64,000 bases of DNA from Cardiocondyla obscurior (taxonomy: Eukaryota; Arthropoda; Insecta; Hymenoptera; Formicidae). Below, piece by piece: positions 23,301-38,300 of the stretch (position 1 is the stretch's first letter; the number at the start of each line of letters is the position of its first letter). Position numbers and translations under genes: made by a program. The notes beneath the pieces were generated by a model that saw only the letters and a list, made by a program, of their open reading frames with translations, did no database searches and was not told the DNA's origin. Where the stretch lies: positions 4,865,001 through 4,929,000 of the forward strand of contig NC_091871.1 in assembly GCF_019399895.1 (NCBI RefSeq), in the 5' to 3' direction.

Positions 23301-26300
23301 GTAAGACAGTTTTATGTTTTACTTTAAATTTATAGACTCCCCTTGCTTAAGCTGTCTGTTTTACAGCCGTTATTGTTGTAAAAAAAAATCGCAGATTATT
23401 TCGTGCATGTTTAAAGTCTTAATCTAAAAAAGTTCTAATGCGTATTCTAGACACGACATTAAATGTTAAAAATAAAATTATATTAAAATATTTTAGAGTA
23501 TACTTTATAAGATAATTTTTTTCAATTAATTTAAACTTGATTCTATTATAGTAATAAAAATATTAAAAAATTTATAATTTATACATATACTATAAAATAA
23601 TCCGGAAATAATATTTTCATTTAACTTTGTTAGAAAAAAAATCTCAAAATAAGAAAAAATATATTATAAATTTTTTCAATTATATACATTTAATTATCTC
23701 AACAAAAAAAAAATTATTAATATAAAATTGTTCGATATGTTATAATTTAATAATTGAAATAATACAAAGATTAAATACCGTGATGCAATATAAAAGAGTT
23801 AAAAAATTAATAGATTTATATTTATATAAAGTTAATAAATTATAAAACATAATTTTTCGATAAAGAATTTGTAAAGAATTATATGTGAGCTTTGAAGTTA
23901 GTTTTAGTTGTAATCTAAGCACATTTCAACATTATTTCAGCAAATCTTGAATAAAGATTTAAATGAAAAAGTTTCAATTAAAAGAGAATAAAAGAAGTTA
24001 AGTTTATTTTACAGCGGACGACGACTTATGATGTACTTTTTGTTGTAGCCTGAGGCTTACAAAAGTTTGGCGAATTCATCGTTTATATGGATCATAGATC
24101 CAACTTTTTATTACTTTTTTCTTACTTTGTTAGTGCAAGCACTTCTGAGATAAACGCATTAACGTTATATTTAAAATAATTTACACTGCAGAAAAATTCA
24201 TATTTGTCACTTTTACCATCTAATTTTTATTAGTTTAAATTATCGACCTCAAGAGTGCCATTTTAAATAATTAAATTCGTTTTTAAAATACATTTCGTAT
24301 CGAAAATCCATATCTATTCGGTAAAAAGTTAACGACATCTCTCAACAACTCTCGACGTAAAAAAGTTTGTACGCGAAGTAGAAGAACCTGCGCGGCGTTT
24401 CCCCGTTATTTCGAAAAAGAAAAAAAAGAAAAAAAAATTCCGTAGGTTTACGCCCATTTGCGGTGCTGGGAGTTCTTAATGAACCGGGCGGATAATTTTT
24501 GAAAAATTACCTCACGGTGGCTAAATTCCACCGAGCTGAAATTCACAGAGGCGAGCGGGTGAGAGACATGAAAAAAGGGTCGAGCCAGCGAAATATTTTG
24601 CGCCAGTCAGTGAAATATCTGTCGGTTGTCGGCGCGACTGTATCCAGTTAATTGTAGCCTTCGTATCGATCCTCTCGAGAATGTGAGAGTACCGTGGGAT
24701 CGAGCCGCGCGATAATGTTCGCAATTTCCAAGCTGCCGTGTGCAAACACTTTTGACTACTTAACGACAACCTGCCGGCTTTTGCTTTCGCAACGTCCGCG
24801 TATTTGAATATTCTAAACATTACGAGAATGTGCATGGTAATGCCTTTCGACTACGTGTCAATATGCATGTGCGCGTCTGTTTGCTAGCCAGCCGAATTCT
24901 GATAGCGCTAATCGCGTGCTAACGCGATTAATGATGGTACATTTCATATGTTTGTACTTTCAATTAGCGACTTAATGTCCGCTTTCTTGCTCGCTGTAAA
25001 TGTGGCTGCTTATTTCGTTATTACAATTAATAGAAAATAAGAAAGATAATCTATGTAAATCTGTTTAGTATGCACCACTCGCGCTTTTAAAAAGCTGCGA
25101 TCCATGTAACGCGCAATTAAAAGGTTAATTAATTTGATCATATATAGGTATACATATATATTAAATTTAAAAAAAAAAAGAAAAAAATACAATAGGCGAA
25201 GCGCGAGTGCTTTATGCGAAATTCATCGGTCATGCAATGTATTTCACGATATCGTCGCGACGCGAAACGTGTTGATTCGTATAATAAAAACAATGCCGTT
25301 GAGCTATGCGTGTTAAATTGAATTATATGTGACCTGTTGAAATGAATTGAATTCCAGCAAGGCCGACGTTATTCCGCGCGGAACTATTCCGTGGATTCGT
25401 GGCGGTCGCGCAAGTATTTATGCAACATTTACGATCGATTAATGCGCACAGCCGCACGAGAATCGATACCGCCAGTCCCGCCAAAAGCCATTAGAGCTTT
25501 ATATTTCCGCCATTTTCTCCAACCGACATTGGCCAGCATACCGTATTGTCGTGAACTCGCTCTCCATCTCGTCTGCCAATATTCCAATGGCAATAACGCG
25601 AATAATGTCAACCGATTTTTCATCCTGAATAATACGCGAGCGCGTCAATGCTATTGTGCGAAACAAGATGACTTTCATTTAAATCTCATGGCAATCAGTA
25701 AGCGTATTTCATACTAAATGAAAGTAATAATTACGCGCGGGCAACCTTTTGTATAATTGACCCTACGAGAGAAATTCAAATAAAACGATTTCAAACGTAA
25801 ATAGATATGCGCATGATTTAGAACATTAATTTTCAACTTTAAAATTTGCGATTTTTAATATTTGGATATAAAAATGTAATAAGGTCGTAAAATTTTATTT
25901 ATATACCTAATCAATTCTACATCGAGCATTAAAAAAAAATTGTTTTAATTAATAATATTTATAAATTTAAAAATAAATGCAATTCCTATGTTTAACCTTA
26001 GTATTACTTTTTATGTTACACAAAATGTTTCGTTAAAATTTAATTTATGCTAATTTTTGTTTAATTATTCAGATCTCTTGTAGAGATAAAAATTCTGTAA
26101 ACTGCTACATGTATATTATATTTAGAAACTTGACACAATTTAAATAAAACTATAAGTAATGAGTTCTCAAGGAAAACAGTCCGTGTTTATGGAAATTTAC
26201 CATATTATAGATTATTAAATTTTCTAAATTTGCATATGAAGGGCACGTGCATATATCATATATTGCAGCTTTAATATCTTGAATAATATAGCAACTAATA

Positions 26301-29300
26301 ACAATATACGTATATACATATAGCTGCGTTTTCATCCACAATCATGAAACAAGTTGCATGTATTCATTATATGGATATTCATAATTAACTCTTATTCTCA
26401 GAGAAAGCTCGTTTCCGCCATTCGCTCGCTCCTAAAGGGCATCAAACGTCTGCGATATTAATCGGTCGCTACCCCATTAGTAAATGGGCCCTGTGCGCGG
26501 CTTTCACTTCGCGCGGAGGGAACGTGCCCGCGATTCATTAACTTTAACGCACCCTTTCTACGTCGTTAACGTAGTGGGGAACGATCCTCTATGCGTAAAC
26601 CGTTTCGCGCGCGCCATTGTTTAGCGCATTCCCGAGACATTAAAAGTCATGTCGGGAGATACAAGTTTGCAATAACGCACTTAACGCTATCGCCGACATC
26701 GATTAAAAACGCGCGTGCGCACGGCGAAAAAGCGATAGATAATAAGAGAGCCAATTTTCTCATAACACGAAGATTGGCCGATTAAAAAGCGATCCGTGCT
26801 CCTGACGGCGATTAAAGCTTTAGAGAGAATAATCGAACTTTGGGTCGGACGGAAAATTGCACGACCGCGTGCACTAGGAGCTTATTAAAATTTACGTATC
26901 TTTCCGTGTGCGATGACATTTCTAGGACACGCACGGCGTCTGTGACAGAATACGAGCAATTAAATCCGTAGTATTGTTCAAATATTAAACAAATGCACGA
27001 AAAATTACTCTTTAAATAATATATCCTTGCATCGTACCTACATTTTATAGTTATCATAAGTTTTGTGCACGTATTTAATTTATTATCCGTATATTATCGA
27101 GCTATACTTTTTCTGTTTCGTCGTTATTTAAAAGTATTTATTTTACAATTTTGATTATTTAAGATTTTAATTTATAAATAATTTTTGGATATTAATAAAT
27201 CGAATTTTATATGCGTCTCGTCGATTTATTCATTTATTAAATATTCAGTAACTTTCTGTCGTAGAAGAGGATGTACCAAAATCCTTTATTAATTTTCTAA
27301 TGGTACATTTATATGGTGTATATAAATCGTAATAATATTATAACGCGTTTTTATTTTACTCGTTTGCGTTCTAAAAATCGGTTCAAAAAACCCAATCATA
27401 AACTACGAAAGAAAACCATGCGACTCACCACTCTGCATGAGCTTCAGCGGAGGTGTTGAGTTCTGCCGGTGACTGAAACATAAAATGCAAAATATTATTG
27501 TAGAGAGGCTAATGTATCAATCAATAAAATTAATCAAAAAAGTAATTTTTTTTTTATTTAATATTTTATTTAAAAAATTTATATTCACCTATAAGTTGCT
27601 CCGCCGATGCATGATGCCCCGTGTCCTTCCCGGGCCTGCTCCTCCTCTCAGATGGGACGTGTAGTCATCTTTCCGCGCACTGGATACTCGCGACCGGGTG
27701 AAGTTACAATTCGCAAACACAAGTATTTAATACAGATTCGCACGATAATGTTCGGCACTCCCGTTTATCAAATTCGCGTAACAAATCACACGCAGATACC
27801 TCGACGGTATCCATCTCGAAAACCGGTGCTCCGCACGTGGTCGGCGTATTTTGTTAACTGCGCGACGGCTCGCGTACACCGGCAGCGATCAGGCGATCCG
27901 TGGGAGCGCTGTGATTGGTCGGCGCGCTAGGGTCCTCTTATCACCCCCTCACCCAACCGTTGCCGCGCGCCGACAACGTGGCCCGATGATCGCTAGAAGA
28001 TTGCGGGGTGAGGCGCAGGAAAATCGGGAGACCGTCTTTGCCTGAAACATATTAATTAAATATTAAAATTAAACCAAGCCTCAAAATCACCGATTTAATA
28101 GCTAACACATTTTATTATATCATGAAATAAATTGGTTCAATAGTTATTACAGATTTTATATTTTTACGAGTATTTTTAAATTATGCAAAAAATACATACT
28201 TTGCATAAGAAATTAATTATCGTTTGTTTATAAAATAAAAGTATAAAATAAGACGGTTGTTATTTTAAATCAGTTTATGCATTATTATACACATTTCACT
28301 CACATTCTTACTTTTCACATTACTTTATCGAATGATACCTATAATATTATAATATAACAAATAAAAAAAAAAAAAGTTGATAAAGCTGTAATTTATTGTT
28401 TAAAATGTATCATTTGACAGAAATTTAAATAATTCATTCGCTGAGAATCTGATTATATTGTTTATTAATATTTTACGATGTTGTGTGACATCCTCTTTTT
28501 ATTTTTCCTGGCTATTCATTTTGTAATTCCCGATTACGCATATTGGTTCGTATGCACATAATTTCAACAATAGTCCGTATAAATTTCAATGAAAATAAAG
28601 AGCGATAAAAACTAACAAGTAGAAAATATGGAAAAAATTAATATTTATAAAAAATAATATTGAATATTCCTAAATCCTAAAAATGGGATTTCGATTTTCT
28701 TCAAATAACTAAATATAACGTACCTATTCTTTTGACAATTGTCTGTTTAACGATAAAGTTTATAAGAGTGTTACAACGGCTACGATATTTGGAGTATTGT
28801 TATCGATTACACTTGTCTACAAGTGTTAGAGTATGCGGCATACAAGCAATTGTACATGTCATGCAGGCAATGTAGCACCGTCGCTTTGCGTCGCGTCGCG
28901 TCGCGTTGCCTCAAATCAAACCAAGATCCACATTGTACTTAAGGCCATACAGCATAGTTTGCGTAGCTCCGTACGTATGATGCTCAGTAGAATCATAGCC
29001 TGCATATATCAGCCCAGGCTCACATGTGCCATGCAATCGGTTCATTCGCCGGCACCTACGTAAGGGATTGTAAACACTAACATGAATTCCGTTTTAGAAA
29101 CAGGAACCAAACTAAACTGGTCTATTTCAGTCTAATACTTGAGTTTCTGTTATTTAACTAAACCAGAAGTTGTTTCATGACTTATATTAAGGTAAATTGG
29201 TCAAGAAAGGCAGATTTTTTTTTTAATTATTTTCAAGTAAACGCTGCTTTTAAAAAGAGAATAGAAAAAAAATTTATAGTTGCAAAGTTTTTAACGTTCA

Positions 29301-32300
29301 AAAAGTCGACTAAAGTACAATGTGACAAAAGAGTTCATGTGCCTGTTACAAACATGGATTTTGCGCGTAATATCCGTGTATGCTATTATCCATTATTTAA
29401 TTTTATCAGATTGCGAATTATCCGCTACTATTTCTGTCTGTTTTCTTCATGTGTCAACATTTATATACTTTACTCATATATTGCATATCCTTTGAGTTTT
29501 GCGTTTAATATGAAACGCGGTATCCGAGTAATGAGAATTTGAGTATTTCTCGAAAGTCGAGTAATTACCCGGATATGCGCGGTATTTTCGGGTAACCGGA
29601 TATCAATATTTCGAGTTTAAGCTCTCATTGCTCATTCGCCAAAAGCAAGGCTAAAGTGCTTTTTAAGTGTAATTTCGCAGTAAAAAATTATAAATATTAT
29701 AAAATATTATAAAAAGTTAATAAAACAATAGATAAATAAAACGCAAACATAGAGACGTGTGTACACTGAAAGGCAAATAATGTATTTGCTGCGGCGATGG
29801 CTAGTGTACGTGACTTTAACGTGGTGTGCGTCGATCCTCACATGAAACCCATAGTTAATATATCGCGAAGCGCCGGCCGCTGAGAACCACCGAAAATTGA
29901 GAGAGAGGACAGTCTTACTACTTCGGACTTCCTCTCCCGTCTTCTCGATTACCACCCTTTAAGCCGGGCCCGAAGGGAGGTGATCGAGAAGACGGGAGAG
30001 GAAGTCCGAAGTAACGGGACTGTTCTCTCTCTTCTCGATCACCACTCTTTGGGCCCGACCCAGGGGGTGGTAATCGAGAAGACGAGGAAAGAAGTAATGA
30101 GAGTGTTCTCTTCCTCAACTTTCGGTAGTTTTCAGCGGCCGGCGCTTCGCGGTGTATTAATTATAGAAATCATGTGAGAATCGACGCACATTACGATAGT
30201 GTCATATGCTAACCACCGTCGCCGCGACAAATGTCATATCTACCTCTCAGTGTACATGCATATATATAAAAATGCATCGTCATAAGATTTCATGTAATCG
30301 GATTGCGGAAAATTGATTACATGTATCAACTCGACAAACAACAAGTTAAATTAAAATCGAAAAATAGTGAGAGTATCAGTTTCGAAGCAGAACGATATTG
30401 ACGCATGGATATTTAACAACCGTCGAAACGAAATTCCATCGTATTTTACGGAGCGTGGTGCGACATCGGTTTTATTACGTCACCGGTACATCGGCAAGTC
30501 AAGTGCAATATATATTTCTCGGCAGTGTGCCGCCATGAAAATAATGCCAGTTTTTCCCATGCGGTCAGTTTTTCGTAAAAAGTACACACGACCGAGCCGG
30601 ATATTGGAATTTTCAATGTCCCATGTCTGTAGCAAGGGGTGGGCAACTATGGAGGAACGCAGTGCATCGAGGTGCAACGAGCCGCGTGATTCATCGCCAA
30701 ACGCAGCGCAATACAAGTTCGGCGTGCAAGCATCACTGCACGTTCAATAGCGAACTTGGTTTCTTCCAGTATTATTTCTACTCGCGTTATGTTTTATTTA
30801 TTAATCGTTTCGCTATGCAAACATCTAATTTCACGTTCGCCAGTTTTACTTTTTACGCTTACCTTTTTCGGCGGTGGAAACGTAACGTGCATACACAAGC
30901 ACTATATGTGATTACTATTTTTAGTACATTTCAGGCATCCACGAGATCCTGTACATAACTCATCCATTATGTAAATGAGAGAGTCTGTATACGTATCAAC
31001 CTTGGTATAATACTGCCTACGATAAACATATTTGTTTGCCGTTTAATTAAGGCTTCTATTTTAACGTGGTAAACATGTAACAAATTATTAAAAAAAAACT
31101 ATAAGGCTGCTTTCGCAACCTTAAATACAAGATCGATAGAAAGTTTTTACTTTGCTCTCTAAAATTTTCTAAGATACATGAAAAATGCTATAACACGTTT
31201 GGCATAGAAAAGAAAGAATAAATGATTCTAAGTAAAAAAAAATCATTACTATTAAATTATATCCTAAAATTTTCCATATAAATTGATAACAACTCTAATT
31301 TGTTAATCATATATTATAGAAAAACAAAATGTTTATAAAAATAAAATTGTATTTGTTTACGTATTTTTTTTTTATATTTAAATGGCTTTCTATTTATGTG
31401 CAATTAAGTAAAAAGAACGTGACTAAATAAAATTTTGCATATTTTTATAAAAATTAAAAATTAGAAATAAAACTCTGCTGATTAAAACGTTTTCATAAAC
31501 AGAGCGATGACAGAGAAATATTTTCACTGCACGTATCGTTGTGCGAATGGCTTTATACGAGCTCCACTTAGCCAAGCACTTTCGTTAAACTAAAATTAAG
31601 TGTGAAATATACGCATTAGGTATGCATATGTGCAAATTGAAAAGTCCGCATACAAATTGAATGTGCTTTATTTTCATTTGTGATGCTTGCTCGAAAGATG
31701 AGCTTGCTAGAAATAAAAGCGCCATGAAATTTTACTGCATTCAATGTAATGTACTTTTTTATTAAATCTATTTCGCTGTCATCCTGTCTTTGTCCAATCG
31801 CGCTTTATGTAAAACATTTCGCAATATGTCGCTATTTTCACTATTTCATGAAATTGTCATTGAAATATATTATTATTGTGATTATCCAATATTAATGTTA
31901 CAGAAACGAAATCGTTGCTATTCACTCGTAGTTCTTTTCACAGTTACGAAATGCCACAGCTTCAAAAACTTTTAAGCGCTATTCGTGAATATAACGTAAC
32001 ATTATTATAAAATATGTATAGTGCTTAAAAAATTTAAATTATTAGTTTTAAAAATCAAAGCGAGATGTCGTATTCTTTTCTTATTAAAAATATTATGTGG
32101 TATTACTAGTACTCTTGTACTTGTACATTTTTTTATTATATGCATAAGTATTCGATATATTGAAATTCTTTATTTTCTATTGTAGGTTAAATAAATCGAG
32201 CACATGTTCCGTAGTTTATTAAATAACTGTCATTTCGATAACTTTACGAATTGTAATATGTATTTTATATATTTTTTAAGCTTACTTTTTCGCCGAATAT

Positions 32301-35300
32301 TACGCGTAACACATCGCGTAGTGATTCGATGCGTCCATATAAAAGCTGCAACCGTGAATATTACTGCAATAGTGAAATCGATTAATTTATTGCTAGTCAT
32401 AAAACATTTGCAGTAAATTTCACCGATGGAACGACGCTTACGTTATATAAAATGTCAGCACTGAAATTTTTAATCGTATCGGACGTTTATATTAAACAAA
32501 TGTTAATTGTCAAATTATTTTTATATGTACACAACTTGCATAATTATCAACCAATATATGTATATACATATACATACAATATGCTAATTTTTAATGATTA
32601 ATTTGTTCAGAGTACATCGACGCAATACAAATCATCTCTCTGTTTTCATAAGAATTTGTGATGCCAGACAGATATTAATTTATATCATGAATTCTTTAAA
32701 TAGCCTTTAAACCTGCGTACGATAAAATTTACCTTTGCGCGATGTATATGGATAAAAATATTCCGAGAGTATTCTAAGGGTATAATTTTTCCACGGATCG
32801 ATATTGCAAAGTATATTTAGAGATAGTGTTGTGTAAATACGCTATTAGGGGTGGGAACAGAGAACGCGCCAACACTTGCGTTTGCAACTCATCGCCACCG
32901 TCTATTCCGATGTTTCTCCCTTTGTTCGCCACTTCGCGCCGCTTCGAATTCCCTTGGCACGCATAACTTACTCACGTCCCCTGTTTCCCTACCGTGTTTC
33001 AGGAAGATGCGGGCACGGATCGCCCTGCGAGCAGCTCTGCTACGAACTCCACGATGGCATGTACGAGTGCGACTGCAGAGACGGCTACATACTTCATAAA
33101 AATGGATACAGCTGTGCCGGTGAGTGTGACTCGATTCAATCCTTATCCCGCTTTGCAATTCGCATTCATGGCGGACGACATCTTTGATTTCCCTAATAAA
33201 ATTTTGCGTTGCGTCATGCCAGCAAAACTTTTTGATGCGACGCCCGTATTGTTTCCGAAGCGCCGCATCCGTTTGCCGCTGCTCTTCAATCCCTCGCCCG
33301 CGATTCCCAGAGAGTTTTGTTTTAGAAGTATCCCTCAAACGCAGACCGCATGTTATTATCTCTCAATTGCTAGCGTAATATTTTTTTGATAACATTATTT
33401 TACTAGGTTGGAGATCCATCGAAAGTTGAAAAGTTTTACAAATATGTTTCGAAACTTTTTAGTTGCTTTTTTTTTTTTTTTAGTTCTAATTATCTTTCCC
33501 TAATTCTATTGAACATAACTTAATTTAAAGTCTCTCCTATAGCGATTGTTTCCTACACATATATACATTATACAATTATCTTTTCTAAATGATATTTTAA
33601 TATCTTGATTTATTTTGTATAATGTCTACATTAAATGTTCTAAAAACATTCTTTTTTTATTTTAATTTTTACTTTTCGTGATTATGAATTACGTTGTAGC
33701 GTACAAACTATTGTACTTACATTGTTTTAATTAAGTTTAATGCGTAAACTCTATTATCAGACACCATTATTGTAATGCAGCCGCATAAAATTGCAGAAAC
33801 AAAATTAATTTTTCCCAGTTATTTGAAATTCTTTTCTTTATATGTCATTGCTTTTATGTATCCAATTGTATATGTTTGCAAAATATATAAAAAATTTATT
33901 CCCGTTTATTATTTTATTATTTATTCATTATTCTCCGTAATAAACAAAATATAATTTTATCTGATCAGCATTTTCAAATAGGCTAATTCTAATATCTGTA
34001 CAAGTAATAACGTAATTTGTGTAAAATGTATTTATCGCACAAAAAAATTACGATAAAAAGCTGGCGCACTGGTTGCAAATTTATCTCGACAACCTCAAGT
34101 TCAAGCTGTTTACAGTACCATGCACGTATTAAAGGTAATATCTCATTTTACGTGGAATTGCACAGAATACATTACGCGTCGGGGTTATGAAATACGGAGA
34201 GAAGACATTGTGAAAGAAAAATACGGTAAAATTATACATAAATCAGAAAGAATTTTGGGGACAGCTATGATTTATCGTTAGTTTAATCTTACGTAAAGAT
34301 TTTTGTATGTTATTATGGTAAAAGTATTTCAAACTAAGCACGCGTTACGTTATCATATGATCAAGTATAATCTTCATGATCAATGCGTAGAATTCAAGCA
34401 AAATTAATTTATCTATAATTAATGATCTTTTGTTCGTATTATAAAAAGAAGATGCAAAGATTTTATTGTTAAAAAAAAACTTGTTAATTTTTTACAACAA
34501 GAAATAATTCCCCTAAGTTTCACTGATATAAATAAAAAAAAAACAAAACAAATTATATTTGAAATAAGTTATTGATTTTAATTGCATACGCATATTTATT
34601 TTAGTCACGTTGTGCAGCACCAATGAATTGATCTACAGAGTGCCTTACTCGATGCAATTATTGCAATAAAAAATATGGTTCCATTTACCTAATAGACTTT
34701 TTTTTCTCACAAACAAACGCGATAGGAAATTTGGCGAAAAGTTCGCTGACAATCGCCTTCGTTAATTGCTTTCCGATTGATTGTTCGCGAAATTTCATTA
34801 TTACAGTCTGTCCACGATCGGAATGTTTATCCAGTACACTGGCGACTCAAGTTTTTATTGATATCATCAATCTCTTTTTTTTTATGTTTGAATAAAGAAT
34901 ACATTTTAAAAACATTATATTTCGACTCGCCTATTGAAAATGCTTTTTCAATTTTTAAATAGGTAAAGTTGACACATGTTACGTTAAGTTATGACGATTG
35001 TTAATTGCTAAAATTTAAACACGGGTCTGCTAGAATAAATCGTAAAAAAAAAAAATACTATTTGTAATACGATTATTCTCTACTTATCACGTTACGATAA
35101 ACATAATTTGGAGTTAAAGTGTAATAACGGGTTGATAAAGTTGTCTCTCGTTTTGCTTTAATTATCGAGTGCAATCATTATGGACTTCATTGTTATTATC
35201 GATTTTATTACGTATCTTATCGAATAACATAATAAATTTAACCTCGTCGAAATTTTACTGTGTAATTTTCTCCATCCGTTGTTCGCTGAATCTAATCGTG

Positions 35301-38300
35301 CAATCTAACTAACATGAATGTTGCGTCTTCGTTCCTTTTGCTCGGATCTCTTCTCTGGATTTAATTTCGCGGCTGGTAAAACTCCAACATCTTTTATTTC
35401 CACTTCGTCCGGCTCTTGCGCGCTGAATCTGATGGTACCCGCCATTGTGAATACTTCTTTCTCTCTGCCACGAATCCAAATCGATCCCACTGCCTTGCAC
35501 TAATTGTGCTCCCTCCAATACCGGGAAAGTCTGTGAATCTGATTCTTATATTGATTCCATCCCTGATTCTGACTCTCAGTCCAATGACCTCCATTCGTAA
35601 ATCGGTAAATCGAATAAGTTGATTTCTTCTTATTCCTAATACTAAATCCCTCCTCTGGAATCCGCGCTAATTTCGAGACGATAAAATTTCAACATTTTTC
35701 ATCTTACATAGGCTCGATAAAATTGATTATACTCACTGTTATCAACTTTAATGTCTAATTCAGCAAGTATTCTTTTCATAAATTAATTTAGCTTTTTTTT
35801 TTTTATCGAATAGGATAGTAATATTAACATAAACGTTTCCTTTTCTGTTAGCACTTTCGGCACGTAGCCAAAAGCTTCTCTCTATTTTAGGTATATTAAT
35901 TCTGCTTCGACTTTTTTTAGTGCTGTGGCACTTGATTGTTTCATTGATTTTACCTCCAAGTATAATTCTTAACTTTACAAGAGTTTTATAGAGATAAACT
36001 TTTACTAGGTCAATTTCTCCAAGTCTACCTCGGCATTTCTGTAAACACGAATTTCGGTAATCTTGCTAATAACTTTTGCTAAATCGGCATCTTGACAATT
36101 TGCTCCGTCAACGACTTTCGCAAAGAATACCTATGTACTGACTTAAAGTTAAGATTAATTGGACATTTTGTAATTCAACTGTTTAAATTTATTTGCTATA
36201 TTATACATATATCCAAAATTATTACGTGTATATTATAACATGTTTTATTTTGCACAAAAGTGGAGAGATAAGGTGTATCATTTCATAAAACTTAACTTGC
36301 TTAAAGTTTTCTTAATCAGAGTGCCAAGTAATCAAAACTTTGTGTATTAATAAAACATTTTTTTTTCTCTTCCCCGAAACTTGGATCATGAAAATCTACG
36401 CATGACAGATCGCTAGGAGTATTGCTGGAATTAACACGATTTTCCAGGGATTTCCCAAAGAGCACGAAGAACATTTGCGAAATAGACAGTGATGTAGTAC
36501 AGTCTACTGCACTACTTCGCTAGAACTAGAAATGTTTACAACTAATCGACCATAATACAGAGTGAATATAAATAGTTATTAGAGAATTTAATAATTTGTC
36601 AATTAAATAGCTCTTTACAAATCTGTGATAAACTAAACTAAAAAGAAATTAAATTATTTTCCTTAATAAAATTAGAATTCTTTTTTTTTCAAATCATAAC
36701 CGATAATTAATTAGTTGCCGCAATTGTAGGCGTATAAATTAATGTTTATGTAATTATGGTGTCTCATAATTGACATTAAAATATTAAGCATCTTTCAATA
36801 TTATTTTACACGGATCGTAATAAATAATTGATAAATCGCCATCTAATGATTAGCTTGTTTCGATGTATCGATGTATTTATTTATATAAAGTATAATGAAC
36901 TGTTTGATTGGATTAATATTCGTTGTTGTTTCGATTCAAACGTATATACACTAATATTAGCTTTCCATCGTGATGCATCGTGCGCGGTGTATATGCAATT
37001 CATTAGCAATAGCATTGCATAACAAACGTGGCATTATTTAAGCAGATCCGAAAACGTATGTCTTTTCTAAATTGTCTCTGTAAGCGCGTTCCGATCAGAA
37101 TTGTGCAAGTTTTAGAAATATTTTTACGGCTGCGTTGGGACTTTAAGGCTTTTTAAATACAGTAGATAACAGCACTGCACTTCGTGAGCAGTTATATGTA
37201 GCAATTTTACTTCTTCCTCCTTTCGCGTTGAGAGGCGTAATGCTCGAAATGCATTTCAAGCTTTATTTTAAATTCAAGAGTCGTTTCAAGCCTTGATTCG
37301 CGAAATTCAACATTTTGACGACAATTTTTGCATTACGTCAATCTAAAAATGTAATTCATGATTGAGCTGATATTCTCGCAGTAATAAAATTCGGTTACTA
37401 TAAGTTCTATTAATCACATACATTTTATGTGAGTACGTGCGTGTGTTTACATCTGGCCGGCACCTTGCGCTCGAAATTCGCAAAGTGGAGGACGCGCGGG
37501 CAGCGGACGGCGAGAACCGGTTTGACCGGCGAATTCGGCAGTCGAGCGAGCTTTGCGTAAGGTCAGAACACAACAGTAAACAAGTACACGCGGCGAAAAA
37601 AGTTCAGATATCTTTTCTTTTTGAAGACAGTCTAGTTAGAAAATATATTTAATCTGCGCGACCTAACCACAAGCTGCAAAATCATATTAGTTAGATAAAT
37701 TTCCACTCGGGTATGAATAAATAATATATAATTTATGTTAATTTTAATCAAAATTACAGGAAGACTTTTTAAATAAGTTTAAAGTAATAAAAATAATTTA
37801 ATGTTGTATGTAAAAAAAAAAAAAAAAAAAAAAAAAAATACCGGTAGGCCGTAACCTTCCGATCATTTCGCGAATTGGCAAAAGCAAACTCGTCGATTTT
37901 ATTCACGACGAATATTACGTTACATATTCCGGAAGTTACTGATCGACTGTTTCAAGTTTCTGTGGAATGACCGATCGTTTTTTTTTTTTGCTTTGAAAAC
38001 ACCGAGCGCAACACAGTTTGCAACGACCGGCACAAATAAATTCTCCCCGAAAACGAAATCCAATACGAAACCCGTGTTAACCCGGTCGCATCGATCTCTA
38101 TGTGCCGTGCATTCTCTCGTTTCGACGGTGACTTTCGATCCTGCCCTCGCTCGCCAGTCGCGCTCGCTAGCCGGCGTTATTATTCCGCAAGCCCGGTAAT
38201 AACCAAATTAACGCTATACACGAATTTCCGATGCAGTGCACGTAGTTGTGCGCGGCTTACACCGATAGGACGACCTGCAAGCGTAAGCGCCTCGAAGTTC

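Larger units (their letters stand above)
23301..33002 (+). other. EGF/LamG gene intron 1 (9.7 kb)
   Basis: Large first intron from GTAAGA to CGTGTTTCAG. It contains AT-rich stretches, CpG-richer patches at about 24350-24900, 25200-25640, 26400-26960 and 27600-28040, the fold-back element 29764-30252, and a candidate minus-strand transcript (see separate entries). First introns of this size often hold enhancers, but no specific site was recognised. Confidence 0.7.

Noticed and set aside
24521..24835. A 104-codon minus-strand frame that might continue the antisense transcript
   Set aside because: No acceptor/donor pair joins it in frame to the candidate minus exons, and the translation has no domain.
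30632..30646. AGGGGTGGGCAA motif resembling the end of an hAT transposon
   Set aside because: No matching inverted end or 8-bp target duplication was found nearby.
30367..30750. A 127-codon open frame downstream of the fold-back element
   Set aside because: Overlapping minus-strand frames are also open and no transposase or other domain could be seen.
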